Source: Actinomadura sp. 7K507
GTDB lineage: Bacteria > Actinomycetota > Actinomycetes > Streptosporangiales > Streptosporangiaceae
Direction of reading: 5' to 3'
Length of the DNA stretch: 49,838 nucleotides
Assembly (NCBI RefSeq): GCF_004348425.1
Contig: NZ_SMKK01000030.1
Coordinates: forward strand, 1-49,838
A model generated the notes under the pieces. It was given only the letters and a program-made list of their open reading frames with translations, was not told where the DNA came from and made no database searches. Position numbers and translations under genes: made by a program. Shown here in pieces: positions 32,582-41,255 of the stretch. The first letter of the stretch is position 1. Each line of letters opens with the position of its first letter.

Positions 32582-33355
32582 TTACGCGGCTTTTCCGCGT
32601 TCGAGGGGCGTGCGTCCGCGGGCGAGGAGCCAGACCATGGCGGCCAGGGCGGCGACCTGCAGCGGCCAGCCCATCGCGATCTTGGCTGCGCCGAGCAGGG
32701 CGCTCTGGTCGCCGTCGGCGATGTAGATCGGGTACTGGACGACCACCCGTGCGATGCAGGGCGTCACCAGCAGCCAGGTCAGCCGGGAGCAGAGCTTGAC
32801 GATGCCGGGGTCGCGGCGCCACGCGGTCGGGTCGCCGGTGACCGAGCCGATGATGAAGCCGACGATCGGCCAGCGGACGGCGATGGAGAAGATCATCGCG
32901 GCGGCGTAGCCGGCGTTCAGCATGATGCCGGGCAGGAACGCGTCCTCGGCGTCGCCGGAGCGCAGCGCGAAGATCGCGGCGACCGTGATGCCGACGAGGC
33001 TGTTCAGGACGAACTGCGGGCTGGAGCGCTGCATGAGCCGGACGCCGAGCAGCATCACCGCGGCGCCGATGCCTACGGTGACGGCGAGCTGGACGTCCTC
33101 GGTCACGACGAAGGTCCCGGTGAAGCCGATCACGGGCACGGCGGCCTCGATCATGCCGCGGACGCCGCCGAGCGCCTTGCTCAGCTGGGCGCGGACGGCC
33201 GCCTCGACGGTGTCGTGCGCGGTCGTCTCCTTGCCGGCGGCAGGGGAGGCCCCGGGCCCGCCGGTGGTCTTCGCGGTCTCCCCGGCCTCGCGGCCGCCGG
33301 ACCCCGCCGTCTCCGGTCCCGGGCCGGGCCCTCCGCTGGTTCCCAACTCGCTCAC
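32582..33355 (-). CDS. DUF3159 membrane protein
   Basis: 257-residue protein with a disordered Gly/Pro/Thr-rich N terminus (1-50) and about five to six membrane helices in the DUF3159 domain, including VIGFTGTFVVTED, QFVLNSLVGITVAAIFALRSGDAEDAFLPGIMLNAGYA and RDPGIVKLCSRLTWLLVTPCIARVVVQYPIYIA. DUF3159 is a septaprenyltransferase-like transmembrane family of unknown function, widespread in actinobacteria and often linked to the OB-fold and dut genes seen here. GTG start at 33355, 28 bases after the OB-fold gene. Confidence 0.9.
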   Translation of the reverse strand: MSELGTSGGPGPGPETAGSGGREAGETAKTTGGPGASPAAGKETTAHDTVEAAVRAQLSKALGGVRGMIEAAVPVIGFTGTFVVTEDVQLAVTVGIGAAVMLLGVRLMQRSSPQFVLNSLVGITVAAIFALRSGDAEDAFLPGIMLNAGYAAAMIFSIAVRWPIVGFIIGSVTGDPTAWRRDPGIVKLCSRLTWLLVTPCIARVVVQYPIYIADGDQSALLGAAKIAMGWPLQVAALAAMVWLLARGRTPLERGKAA

Positions 33356-33383
33356 GTCACACTCCCGGCCGCCCGCGGCGGCC

Positions 33384-33806
33384 TCACGAACCGCCGCGCA
33401 GCTCGTATCGCGGATTGAAGATGACCTTGCGTCCGTCCTGCACGCTCACCAGCCCCTCGGCGCGCAGCTTGCGGCCCGGGTCGATGCCGGCGATCCGGCG
33501 GCGGCCGAGCCAGACGAGGCTGACCACGTCGGTGCCGTCGTAGAGTTCGGCCTCCAGGGCGGGGGCGCCGCCCCGCGGGCGGAGCGTCACCGTACGTAGC
33601 GTACCCGCCACGCGGTGCCGCTTGCGTTCGGCGCATTCGGTGATCGGCGTCGCGCCCTCTCCCCCGGCTCTTTTCTTCAGCTCCTCGGCCTCGAGTTCGG
33701 CCTTGCTCGACGCCATGCGCCGGAAGAAGCGCCGCAGGCCGCTCCCGCCGCGCTCGCGCGGGCGCGGCCCGGCGCCCGGCGGTGTGCCGGGCGAAACCTC
33801 GTCCAT
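33384..33806 (-). CDS. OB-fold nucleic-acid-binding domain protein
   Basis: 140-residue protein. A basic, disordered start (PRPRERGGSGLRRFFRRMAS) and a helix lead into an OB fold (HRVAGTLRTVTLRPRGGAPALEAELYDGTDVVSLVWLGRRRIAGIDPGRKLRAEGLVSVQDGRKVIFNP). Residue pattern resembles the DNA-binding OB folds of RecG/RecJ-like proteins. ATG 33806 is preceded by GGGG. It is likely co-transcribed with the DUF3159 gene. Role unknown; single-stranded nucleic acid binding is inferred. Confidence 0.85.
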   Translation of the reverse strand: MDEVSPGTPPGAGPRPRERGGSGLRRFFRRMASSKAELEAEELKKRAGGEGATPITECAERKRHRVAGTLRTVTLRPRGGAPALEAELYDGTDVVSLVWLGRRRIAGIDPGRKLRAEGLVSVQDGRKVIFNPRYELRGGS

Positions 33807-33888
33807 AACCCCGAGCGTATGGCATCCCCGGACGAACCGGACCCCCTGACCTCCCTCCCCCGCAAGGCGCCGATCACCGCGACGGGAA

Positions 33889-33924
33889 GAGCGGGTGCTC
33901 ACCCGGATGGATGAGCACCCGCTC
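33889..33924 (-). terminator. terminator of the ABC transporter operon
   Basis: GAGCGGGTGCTCA / TGAGCACCCGCTC, 13 perfect pairs with a ten-base loop, 27 bases downstream of the permease stop. There is no T-tract. Confidence 0.75.
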
Positions 33925-33950
33925 GGGGCGACCGGCCGCCCGCCGGCCCG

Positions 33951-35309
33951 TCAGTTGAGCGCCGCCTCGACCGCGGGGACGCGGATGGTGCGGCGGGTCG
34001 CGCCGTAGGCCGTCACCCCGGTGAGGACGGCGGCGAGCGCGACGACCGCGAGGTAGGTCCACACGTCGCCGTCCGGGGTCAGGGAGTCCCGGCGGGCCAG
34101 GCCGAACGGCACGATCGTGAAGACCGCGGCGACCGTCCCGAAGAGCACGCCGGTGACGGTCAGGACCACCGACTCCAGCGCCACCGTGGCCAGCACCTGC
34201 CGGGGCGTGGCGCCCGCGAGCCGCGTCTGGCCGAACTCGCGCCGCCGGTGCGCGGTCGCCGCGATCAGCGTGTTGACCAGCATGATCGCGGTGAACAGCA
34301 CCACCATTCCGATGACGACGAAGTTCAGCGTCTCGACGTTCTTCTGCTCGGCCGTCTTGGTGAGCCCGGCGGCCTCCGTGGCCGCGTTCTCGGTGGCCTG
34401 GAGGAACAGCGTGCCGACGGCGGTCCCGACGAACAGGATGATCGGCGTGACGGCGGAGGCCATGGCGCCCGTCCGGCGCCGCATGACGCTCGCCGCGAGA
34501 TCGCCGGTCGCGCCGCCCAGCAGCCGGATCGGCCCGGAGACCAGCGCCGTCACCCGGCGCATGATCGCCGGCGCCAGCAGCGCCAGCCCGATCGCGGCGA
34601 AGATGTCGGCCTGCCCGGACGTCATCATCGCGTCGCTGCCCTTGCCGTCCATCACGGTGACGGTGACGACCGCCTCGGTGAGCGCCAGCAGGAGGAACAG
34701 CACCGCGAACACGATGCGCTTCTTGCTCATCTTCCCGGTGTCGGTGGCCGCCTCCATCATCGACTCGGTCACCCGGACGCGGGTGGCGCGGCGCGCGCTG
34801 ATCAGCGCGGCGGCGGTCGCGGACACGAACATGATCCCGATGCCCATCGTCAGCGCGATCGGCCCGAAGCTGTGGCCGACGTCCGCCGGGACCTGGCCGG
34901 TGTCGTGCAGCAACCCGAGCAGTCCCCGGCCGATCAGCATCGCCGGGACGATCCCGAGCAGCGCCGCCACCAGGGCCAGGCCCGCGGCCTCGCCGACGAT
35001 CATCCGGCCGAGCTGGGCCGGGGTCGCGCCGACGCTCTTCAGCAGCGCCATCTCCGCGGCCCGCTGCCGTACCGACAGGGTCATGGTGGAGGCGACCGCG
35101 AAGACCACCAGCAGCAGGCCCCAGCCGCCGACCACGTTCGCCATGACCGTGAGGGTCTCCCTGGCCGGCCCGGTCACGCCGCTCGCCTCCGCCGTGTCCT
35201 GCATCGACGCGAACGCCATGATGATCGCCGAGCCGAGGAACATCGCGAGGAAGCTCGCCGCGAACGCGCCGGTCCGCTTGCGCAGGGATCGAATCGCCAG
35301 TCCGAACAT
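33951..35309 (-). CDS. FtsX-like ABC transporter permease
   Basis: 452-residue membrane protein with two FtsX-like core domains, each with three to four helices and an extracytoplasmic loop (first: LSVRQRAAEMALLKSVGATPAQLGRMI; second: HRRREFGQTRLAGATPRQVLATV). These cytoplasmic-loop motifs are the coupling helices that contact the ATPase. Members export lipids, peptides or antibiotics, or drive wall processes, as mechanotransmitters. It follows its ATPase by two bases (gap 35310-35311). The substrate is unknown; no sensor kinase of the BceRS kind is adjacent. Confidence 0.9.
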   Translation of the reverse strand: MFGLAIRSLRKRTGAFAASFLAMFLGSAIIMAFASMQDTAEASGVTGPARETLTVMANVVGGWGLLLVVFAVASTMTLSVRQRAAEMALLKSVGATPAQLGRMIVGEAAGLALVAALLGIVPAMLIGRGLLGLLHDTGQVPADVGHSFGPIALTMGIGIMFVSATAAALISARRATRVRVTESMMEAATDTGKMSKKRIVFAVLFLLLALTEAVVTVTVMDGKGSDAMMTSGQADIFAAIGLALLAPAIMRRVTALVSGPIRLLGGATGDLAASVMRRRTGAMASAVTPIILFVGTAVGTLFLQATENAATEAAGLTKTAEQKNVETLNFVVIGMVVLFTAIMLVNTLIAATAHRRREFGQTRLAGATPRQVLATVALESVVLTVTGVLFGTVAAVFTIVPFGLARRDSLTPDGDVWTYLAVVALAAVLTGVTAYGATRRTIRVPAVEAALN

Positions 35310-35311
35310 GA

Positions 35312-36109
35312 TCAGGCTCCCGCCATCGTCCGCTGACGCTCGACCTCTTCGGCCAGGTGCGTCATCCGCTCGGCGACGGCCTCGGCGGTCGGCGCGGTCT
35401 GGTGGCCGACGATCCGCCCGTCCGTCAGGTACACCACCGAGTGCGCGAAGGACGCCGCGACCGGGTCGTGGGTGACCATGACCACGGTCTGCCCGAACAT
35501 CTGCACCGACTCCTGGAGCAGGCCCAGCACGTCGCGTGCGCTGCGCGTGTCCAGCGCACCGGTCGGCTCGTCCGCGAACACCACCCGCGGCTGGGTGACC
35601 AGGGCCCGCGCGATCGCCACCCGCTGCTGCTGGCCGCCCGACAGCTCCGCCGGCAGATGGCCGAGCCGGTCACCGAGGCCGACGCGCCCGAGGACGGCCC
35701 GCGCCCGGTCCCGGTCCACCTTGCGTCCCGCCAGCTTCAGCGGCAGCACCGTGTTCTGCAGGACGTCCAGCGTCGGCAGCAGGTTGAACTGCTGGAACAC
35801 GAACCCGATCCGCTTGCGCCGGAACTTGGTCAGCGCGGCCTCGCCGTCTCCGGTCAGCTCGGCGCCGTCCACGAAGACCCGGCCCTCGGTGGGCCGGTCG
35901 AGGCCCGCCGCGCAGTGGAGCAGCGTGCTCTTGCCCGACCCGGACGGGCCCATCACCGCGGTGAACGACCCGGCCGGCAGCGACAGCGACACACCGTCCA
36001 GCGCGGCCACCTGGTTGTCCTCGGTGCCGTAGATCTTGCGGACGCCCTCCAGGCGGAGCGCCTCGCCCGACACCTGGTCCCTCGGGTCCGGCCCCTTGCG
36101 TCCGAACAT
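35312..36109 (-). CDS. LolD/MacB-type ABC transporter ATPase
   Basis: 265-residue ATPase: Walker A GPSGSGKST, Q-loop FVFQQFNLLPTL, signature LSGGQQQRVAIARAL, Walker B VVFADEPTGALD and H-loop VTHD. The pattern is that of LolD/MacB/FtsE-type ATPases that pair with FtsX-like permeases. GGAGG nine bases before ATG 36109 fixes the start. A hairpin lies in the leader at 36128-36146. Confidence 0.93.
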   Translation of the reverse strand: MFGRKGPDPRDQVSGEALRLEGVRKIYGTEDNQVAALDGVSLSLPAGSFTAVMGPSGSGKSTLLHCAAGLDRPTEGRVFVDGAELTGDGEAALTKFRRKRIGFVFQQFNLLPTLDVLQNTVLPLKLAGRKVDRDRARAVLGRVGLGDRLGHLPAELSGGQQQRVAIARALVTQPRVVFADEPTGALDTRSARDVLGLLQESVQMFGQTVVMVTHDPVAASFAHSVVYLTDGRIVGHQTAPTAEAVAERMTHLAEEVERQRTMAGA

Positions 36110-36127
36110 TGTCTTAACCTCCCGCCC

Positions 36128-36146
36128 GGCGCCCTGCCTGGGCGCC
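36128..36146 (-). promoter_or_regulatory. leader hairpin or operator before the ABC operon
   Basis: GGCGCCC-TGCCT-GGGCGCC, seven perfect pairs, 18-37 bases upstream of the ATPase start. A TAGCTT -10-like box lies just upstream at about 36160, so the element would fall in the 5' leader, or act as an operator near the transcription start. Confidence 0.4.
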
Positions 36147-36243
36147 TACAGGAGAGAAGCTACGGACGCCGGAAGCCGCAAAGGATGGGTCCAGCACGCC
36201 GATGGGGGTAGGCAAAACCCCACTATTCAGCGGCGCCGAAGGG

Positions 36244-39200
36244 TCACTCGATCTCCTCCAGCACGGTCGTGTAGCGGTGCCGCCGGTCCGGCCTCGCACG
36301 GCCCTCGGCGTGGCGCAGCGCGGGAACGGCGGGTGCGCCGATCGTCACGAGCGCCGCCGCCGCGGCCGCGCGGACGGGCTCGCGGGAATGGGCGAGCAGG
36401 GCGACGAGCCCGGGGATCGCGGGCTCCCAGGGAGCGTGGCCGAGCGTCCTGATCGCGGCGCGGACGACGTCGGGCTCGGGATCGTCGAGGAGGCGGGCCG
36501 TCTGCTCCAGGTAGCCGGGCCGGTCGAGCACGCGCCGGGAGAGGCGGTGCGCGTGCAGCCGCACCTTCGTCTCACGGTGGGCGATCAGCTCCGCGAGCAG
36601 CTCCGCCAGCTCCGGGTCGGGGTCCGCGCGAGCCTCCTCGTGACGTTCGGCGAGCGTGGTGAGCGCGCGGCGGATCTGCTTGGGGCCACCGTCACGAGCC
36701 TGCCGGAACAACTCCGCGCGTGACGGTTCGCCGAGGGAGCCGGTCCTGCGTTCGCGGAGGCTCTTCAGCGTGTCCTCGTCCTGGACGGCCGCTCCAGGGT
36801 CCCGCAGAGGGCCGGTTTCCAGGATGAGCGTGTCGGCGAGGTCGTCGCGTCCCTCGCCGTGGAGGCGCTGGAGCACCCCGTCCAGTTCGGGGGTGCGCAG
36901 CAACGGCCGCCTGGCGACGAGGTCGAGGAACCCCCAGGCGCCGGACGCGAGCCGCCCGGAGATCGCACCGGCCACGACATCGGGCGACGCTCCGCGGAGC
37001 GCCTGGGCGGACGCGTCTCGCGCGGCGGCGCCGCCGCGCTCCCAGGCGGCCAGCAGGGTGGGAACGAACCGGTCGAGGGCGGCCGGTTCCAGGTGGACGG
37101 CCAGGCGCGCGAACCTCTCGATGGTCTCGTCGTCCCCGTCCAGGTCGGCCGGGGCCGCATCGTCCAGTGCCCGCGCGAGGGCCCTGGTGACGGTCAGGTC
37201 CGCGCGGCCGTGCAGGTAGGCCCCGAGGACCGCGAGCCTGGTCCGCGGTTCGGGCCAGCCGAGCAGGGTTCGGGCCGCGGTGTCCCGCCGCTCCGCCTGC
37301 GCGTCGCCCAGCATCTCCAGGAGGCGCCGCCGCTGGGCGTCGGAGCGGGGCTGGTCCAGGTCGCCGGGACGCGGCGTCCGGGCATCCGGGACGCGGCGGC
37401 GGGACCGCTCGGCGAGAGTCCAGGGCGGGGCGCCGAGGGGCTGCAGCTCCACCATCCAGTCGAGGAGGACGTCGCGCGCGTCGGCCGGAGCCTGCGGGAA
37501 AACGCTGATCAGCGCGTCGAGCACGTCCCGCGACGGCGCGTCCGTCCGGGTGCGCGCCCGCCGCAGGGAGTCAGCGTCGCGCACCTCGCGGCCGAGTTCC
37601 TCCCGGAGCGGGGCGGAGCCTTCGACGGGCTCCTGCCCGAACGCCTCCCGCAGGACGGATTCGACCTCCCGCGCGGGGGGTTCCGCGCGCCCGGCGACGG
37701 CCAGCACCCGGTCGAGGTCGTCGCGCGTCGGGGTGGCGCCGCAGAGGTGCAGCAGGACGAGCGCCGGCCGGCCGAGCTCCAGCCGGCGCACCCGCTCGGC
37801 GACCTCCAGCCGCCCGGCGGGCCCGGCGCGCGGGACCACCTCCAGCAGCAGCCGGAGCAGCCACTCCCGAACGCCGGGAAATGCCAGCCCGCCGGTCAGG
37901 ACCCCGGCGGACCGTGCGAACACCTCCAGTTCCGCGTCCGTCCACGGCGGCGGGCAGATCCCGGTGATCAGCTTGAAGGCGCGGGGGTCGAACGCCGCCA
38001 TGTCCAGCCAGCGCACGAGCATCGGGCGCAGCGGCGCGTACGGGGGCGTCCGGGGCTCGCGCTCGTAGGCGTCCACGACCCGGCGCGCGACTCCGGAGTC
38101 CCAGCCGTGATCGAGCAGCACGTCCACCTCGGGGACCGGCGAGGGCTCCTTCGCCCGGACCGTGATGCCGCGCCGGGCCAGGACGGCGGCCTGTCGCGCG
38201 CCGAGCACGCCGTCGAGGCTCCGCAGCAGCAGGGCCGGGTCGGCGGCGTGGTCGGCCGCCGCGAGGACGGTCGCGGCGAAGGCGTCGCCGAGGATGGCTC
38301 GCAGCGCCCCGGTGAGCGCCTCCCGCAGACCCGGGTTGTCGTGCGCGCCGAGCCACTCCAGCAGCTTCGGGACGGCCTCCGGCGCGCCTGCCTGGGCCAG
38401 GGCCACCGCCGCCGTCTTCTTGACGTTCATGTTGGGGTGGTCGAGGCAGGCCGCGATCGCGGGCGCGGCCCAGGCCGCACGGGCCTCCGCCAGCGCGAGG
38501 AGCGCCTGCCTGACCGTCTGCGCGTCACCGGCGGCGGTGAGCGGGATCAGGCTCGCCGACAGCGCGCGCGCGTCGCCGCCGTCCCCGGCGAGGACGGCGA
38601 TCACCCGCCCGCGGACATGCCGGTCGCGGTGCCGCAGCAGCGGATGCACGCGTGCCCTCGTCCGGCGGTAGGGGGCGCGGCGCAGCACGTCCAGCAGGGC
38701 GGTCAGCTCCGCCGGGCCGAGGCCCGGACGGTCCAGCAGGCCGAGGACCAGGTCGGCGAGCACGGCGTCACCGGCCTCCGCCTCGTCGGCGGCGTCCAGC
38801 AGGCAGCGCGGCCGGAGCGCGCCGCGCCGGAAGAGGCGGCCGCCCAGTTCGCGGACGGCGGTGAGGGCCTCGTCCAGGTCGGGTGTCTCCTCGTCCGACA
38901 CGACCCGCAGCAGCAGGTCGGCGATGGCGGGCAGCGTGGTCGCGTCACCGTTGCGGGCCAGCCTGCGGAGGGCTCCGGCGGGATCCTCCGGATCCAGGTT
39001 CGCGCGGAGCAGGGCCAGTTCGCGGGGGTCCGGCCCGCCGAGGTCGTCCGCGATGCGCGGGGGCACGTCGCGCGGGTCGAGCCGGTCCAGGACGGCTCGC
39101 CGCGCTTCGGCGTCGCCGGTGAGGTGCCAGAGCAGTTCCAGGGCCTGATGCCTGAACGGCCGGAGATGCGGGGCGATGCCGCCGCCGTCCAGTCCCAGCC

Positions 39201-40209
39201 CGTCGCGCAGGACGGTGACCGTCCGGGCGCCTCCGACGGCTTCGAGGGCGCCGAGGGCCTCCCGCGGCGAGCGCGGCAGCAGCCGGAGGACGGTCTCCTC
39301 GGCCGCCGTGTGCCTGAGCCGGCGGATCGTCCGCAGGAACGGCGCGGGGTCGGCGGAGCGGCACGCCGCCTCGGCGACGGCGTCGCCGATCTCCAGGCCC
39401 GGCACTCCCTGCTCGTCGAGCGCGGCCAGCAGATCCAGGCGCCGGGGCCAGTCCCCCTCCCCCGCGGTCAGCTCCCGCAGCGTCTCGTGCCTGCGCGAGT
39501 ACAGGACGGTGGCGAGGTCCCCGGCGGGGACGCGGTGATCGGCCAGGGCCAGGCCCACGATCGCCGGGACGTCCCGTCCGGCCGGGAAATGGCCGCGCCG
39601 GTGCATGCCGGCCAGGCACGCGACGGCGGGGCCCGCGAGCAGCAGCGGATCCCGGGCCGCGACGGCCACGAGTTCGCCGACGTCCTCGCGGGTCGCCAGG
39701 CCGCCGAGCAGCTCCAGGGCCCGCCGCCGCAGCACGGGCGGCCGCCCGGGGTCGGCGGCGACGCCGGTGAGGATGTCCCGGTGGCCGTGCCGGGCGGCGA
39801 CCTCGATCGCGGCGGCGGGCCCGGCTTCGAGGAGGCGGCGGGTCCGCTGCGGCGGGAGCGGGTCGAGCGCCGCCCACGGCTCGGCCAGCTCCCCCAGCGC
39901 CTCCGGGACGTCACGCACCAGCCTCTCGAAGATCGTCCGCGCACGGGCCGGTGCCAGGAGGGCCGAGTGGAGCGCCTCGCGCGCGATGCGGAAGGCTTCG
40001 GCCCGGAGAACGGAGTCGGCGCGTCCCGCGAGCTCGGCGACGAGCGGTTCCGGGTCGTCCACGTCCAGCGCGCCGATCCCGTGCACGGCCTGGTAGAGCA
40101 GCTCACCGGGGGGCTCCTCCCGGAGGCGTCCCGGACGGCCGGCGATCCCGCTCCGCAGCCGTCCGATCTGTACGGGGATGGACGACTCCTGGGATTCTGC
40201 GACGGGCAT
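36244..40209 (-). CDS. giant HEAT-repeat-like scaffold protein
   Basis: 1321-residue Ala/Leu/Arg-rich, almost wholly helical protein with no signal peptide or catalytic motif. Several stretches read as HEAT or armadillo units, for example HPNMNVKKTAAVALAQAGAPEAVPKLLEWLGAH and EPDVVRAAIRTLGHAPWEPAIPGLVALLAHSREPVRAAAAAALVTIGAPAV at the C terminus. It is probably a cytosolic protein-binding scaffold. The ATG 40209 start is supported by TAAGAT (40217-40222 on the minus strand) seven bases upstream, a leaderless arrangement; a longer open frame to 40998 would run antisense through the deacetylase gene. Divergent from that gene. Function unknown. Confidence 0.8.
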   Translation of the reverse strand: MPVAESQESSIPVQIGRLRSGIAGRPGRLREEPPGELLYQAVHGIGALDVDDPEPLVAELAGRADSVLRAEAFRIAREALHSALLAPARARTIFERLVRDVPEALGELAEPWAALDPLPPQRTRRLLEAGPAAAIEVAARHGHRDILTGVAADPGRPPVLRRRALELLGGLATREDVGELVAVAARDPLLLAGPAVACLAGMHRRGHFPAGRDVPAIVGLALADHRVPAGDLATVLYSRRHETLRELTAGEGDWPRRLDLLAALDEQGVPGLEIGDAVAEAACRSADPAPFLRTIRRLRHTAAEETVLRLLPRSPREALGALEAVGGARTVTVLRDGLGLDGGGIAPHLRPFRHQALELLWHLTGDAEARRAVLDRLDPRDVPPRIADDLGGPDPRELALLRANLDPEDPAGALRRLARNGDATTLPAIADLLLRVVSDEETPDLDEALTAVRELGGRLFRRGALRPRCLLDAADEAEAGDAVLADLVLGLLDRPGLGPAELTALLDVLRRAPYRRTRARVHPLLRHRDRHVRGRVIAVLAGDGGDARALSASLIPLTAAGDAQTVRQALLALAEARAAWAAPAIAACLDHPNMNVKKTAAVALAQAGAPEAVPKLLEWLGAHDNPGLREALTGALRAILGDAFAATVLAAADHAADPALLLRSLDGVLGARQAAVLARRGITVRAKEPSPVPEVDVLLDHGWDSGVARRVVDAYEREPRTPPYAPLRPMLVRWLDMAAFDPRAFKLITGICPPPWTDAELEVFARSAGVLTGGLAFPGVREWLLRLLLEVVPRAGPAGRLEVAERVRRLELGRPALVLLHLCGATPTRDDLDRVLAVAGRAEPPAREVESVLREAFGQEPVEGSAPLREELGREVRDADSLRRARTRTDAPSRDVLDALISVFPQAPADARDVLLDWMVELQPLGAPPWTLAERSRRRVPDARTPRPGDLDQPRSDAQRRRLLEMLGDAQAERRDTAARTLLGWPEPRTRLAVLGAYLHGRADLTVTRALARALDDAAPADLDGDDETIERFARLAVHLEPAALDRFVPTLLAAWERGGAAARDASAQALRGASPDVVAGAISGRLASGAWGFLDLVARRPLLRTPELDGVLQRLHGEGRDDLADTLILETGPLRDPGAAVQDEDTLKSLRERRTGSLGEPSRAELFRQARDGGPKQIRRALTTLAERHEEARADPDPELAELLAELIAHRETKVRLHAHRLSRRVLDRPGYLEQTARLLDDPEPDVVRAAIRTLGHAPWEPAIPGLVALLAHSREPVRAAAAAALVTIGAPAVPALRHAEGRARPDRRHRYTTVLEEIE

Positions 40210-40257
40210 GGCGCCGATCTTAGGCTTCGAGCGGCCCGCAGCGGAGAGGATGAACGG

Positions 40258-40959
40258 ATGGAAGCGGTACCTGAGGACTGGGAGCGGGCGCTGACGATCG
40301 TCGCGCACCCCGACGATCTGGAGTACGGGACGTCCGCGGCGATCGCCAAGTGGACCGCTCAGGGCAAGACGGTGACGGAGGTGCTGGCCACCCGCGGTGA
40401 GGCCGGCATCGACTCGATGGACCCCGCCGAGGTCCGCCGGATCCGCAGCGCCGAGCAGGTCGAGGCGGCCCGCCGCGTCGGCGTCGGCAACGTCGAGTTC
40501 CTCGATCTGGCCGACGGCATGCTGGAGTACGGGCTGCCGCTGCGGCGGGCGCTCGCGGGAGCGATCCGGTGGCACCGGCCCGAGGTGGTGCTGTCGATCA
40601 ACTTCCGGGAGAGCTTCGACGGCGGCGGCTTCAACATGGCCGACCACCGGGTCCTCGGGCTGGCGGTCGCGGACGCGATCAGGGATGCGGCCAACCGCTG
40701 GGTGTTCCGCGACCTCGACCTCGAACCGTGGCAGGGCGTCCGGTTCGCGTTGTTCGGCGGATCGCCGCGGGCCACGCACTACGTGGACGTCACCGGCCAC
40801 CTGCGGGCAGGGATCGACTCGCTGCTCGCGCACCGCGTGTACTTCTCGAATCTCGGCGCCGAGTTCGACGCGGCGGCGTTCCTCACCGGAATCGCGGAGC
40901 AGGGCGGGCAGGCCGCGGGCGTCGAGCACGCGATGACCTTCGAGATGATCGAGTCCTAG
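40258..40959 (+). CDS. PIG-L/LmbE-family deacetylase
   Basis: 233-residue zinc deacetylase. AHPDDLEYG (zinc ligands His, Asp, Asp) and a later DHRVLGLAVADA (third ligand His) are the family signature. Relatives include MshB and Mca of mycothiol metabolism and enzymes acting on GlcNAc-linked substrates. Specificity cannot be assigned. GGAGAGGA before ATG 40258 supports the start, with TAGGCT (40221-40226) as a possible -10. Followed at once by a 19-bp inverted repeat. Confidence 0.9.
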   Translation: MEAVPEDWERALTIVAHPDDLEYGTSAAIAKWTAQGKTVTEVLATRGEAGIDSMDPAEVRRIRSAEQVEAARRVGVGNVEFLDLADGMLEYGLPLRRALAGAIRWHRPEVVLSINFRESFDGGGFNMADHRVLGLAVADAIRDAANRWVFRDLDLEPWQGVRFALFGGSPRATHYVDVTGHLRAGIDSLLAHRVYFSNLGAEFDAAAFLTGIAEQGGQAAGVEHAMTFEMIES

Positions 40960-40960
40960 G

Positions 40961-41000
40961 CTGTGACCAAGGGGCTGTGACCACAGCCCCTTGGTCACAG
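40961..41000. terminator. 19-bp perfect inverted repeat after the deacetylase gene
   Basis: CTGTGACCAAGGGGCTGTG and its exact complement are separated by only two bases, beginning one base after the deacetylase stop codon. The arms are much longer than other terminators here. It may be a terminator serving both this gene and the convergent bL37-like gene, or the trace of a mobile repeat. Confidence 0.7.
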
Positions 41001-41033
41001 GCCCGTGGTCACAGGCCCGTGGTCATAGCTCCG
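40992..41033. repeat. 14-bp tandem repeat TGGTCACAGGCCCG
   Basis: Two exact units (40992-41005, 41006-41019) and a third with three changes (41020-41033). The first unit is part of the right arm of the inverted repeat. The array ends seven bases from the stop codon of the bL37-like gene. Confidence 0.8.
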
Positions 41034-41039
41034 TGAGTG

Positions 41040-41120
41040 CTAGCGGCGGGCGTTGGGCCGCTTGCCCTTGTTGCTCTTGCTGCGCTTGCGGGCACGGCGT
41101 TTGCGCGTCTTCTTCGACAT
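41040..41120 (-). CDS. bL37-like small ribosomal protein
   Basis: 26-residue protein with 15 Lys/Arg residues, beginning MSKKTRKRRARKR and ending NKGKRPNARR. This matches the tiny actinobacterial 50S protein bL37 seen in mycobacterial ribosome structures, which has a basic start and an NHGKRPN-like end. The start ATG 41120 has only a weak GGGAC upstream. It is convergent with the deacetylase gene. It is too short for most gene callers. Structural role in the large subunit is inferred from the family. Confidence 0.75.
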   Translation of the reverse strand: MSKKTRKRRARKRSKSNKGKRPNARR

Positions 41121-41184
41121 GTCCCGATTGACCACCCGGCGGGCGTCCAAGGCAAGGGTTCCGCCGCCGGGCGCATGACAGAAA

Positions 41185-41226
41185 CCCGCCCGGCCACACG
41201 ACCGTAAAGGCGTGCGGCCCGGCGGG
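41185..41226 (-). terminator. hairpin after the DUF3710 gene
   Basis: CCCGCC-C-GGCC-A-CACG pairs with CGTG-C-GGCC-C-GGCGGG: 14 pairs with two mismatches and a ten-base loop, 30 bases past the DUF3710 stop. Confidence 0.5.
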
Positions 41227-41255
41227 CGGGCGCCTACCGGCGGGCGGACTCCGGG

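Noticed and set aside
36859..40959. Plus-strand open frame of about 1366 codons
   Set aside because: It is antisense to the HEAT-like gene; Gly/Arg/Val/Pro-rich composition is typical of high-GC shadow frames, and its end merges into the deacetylase frame.
40210..40998. N-terminal extension of the HEAT-like protein
   Set aside because: It would run antisense through the whole PIG-L deacetylase gene; ATG 40209 with TAAGAT upstream is the natural start.
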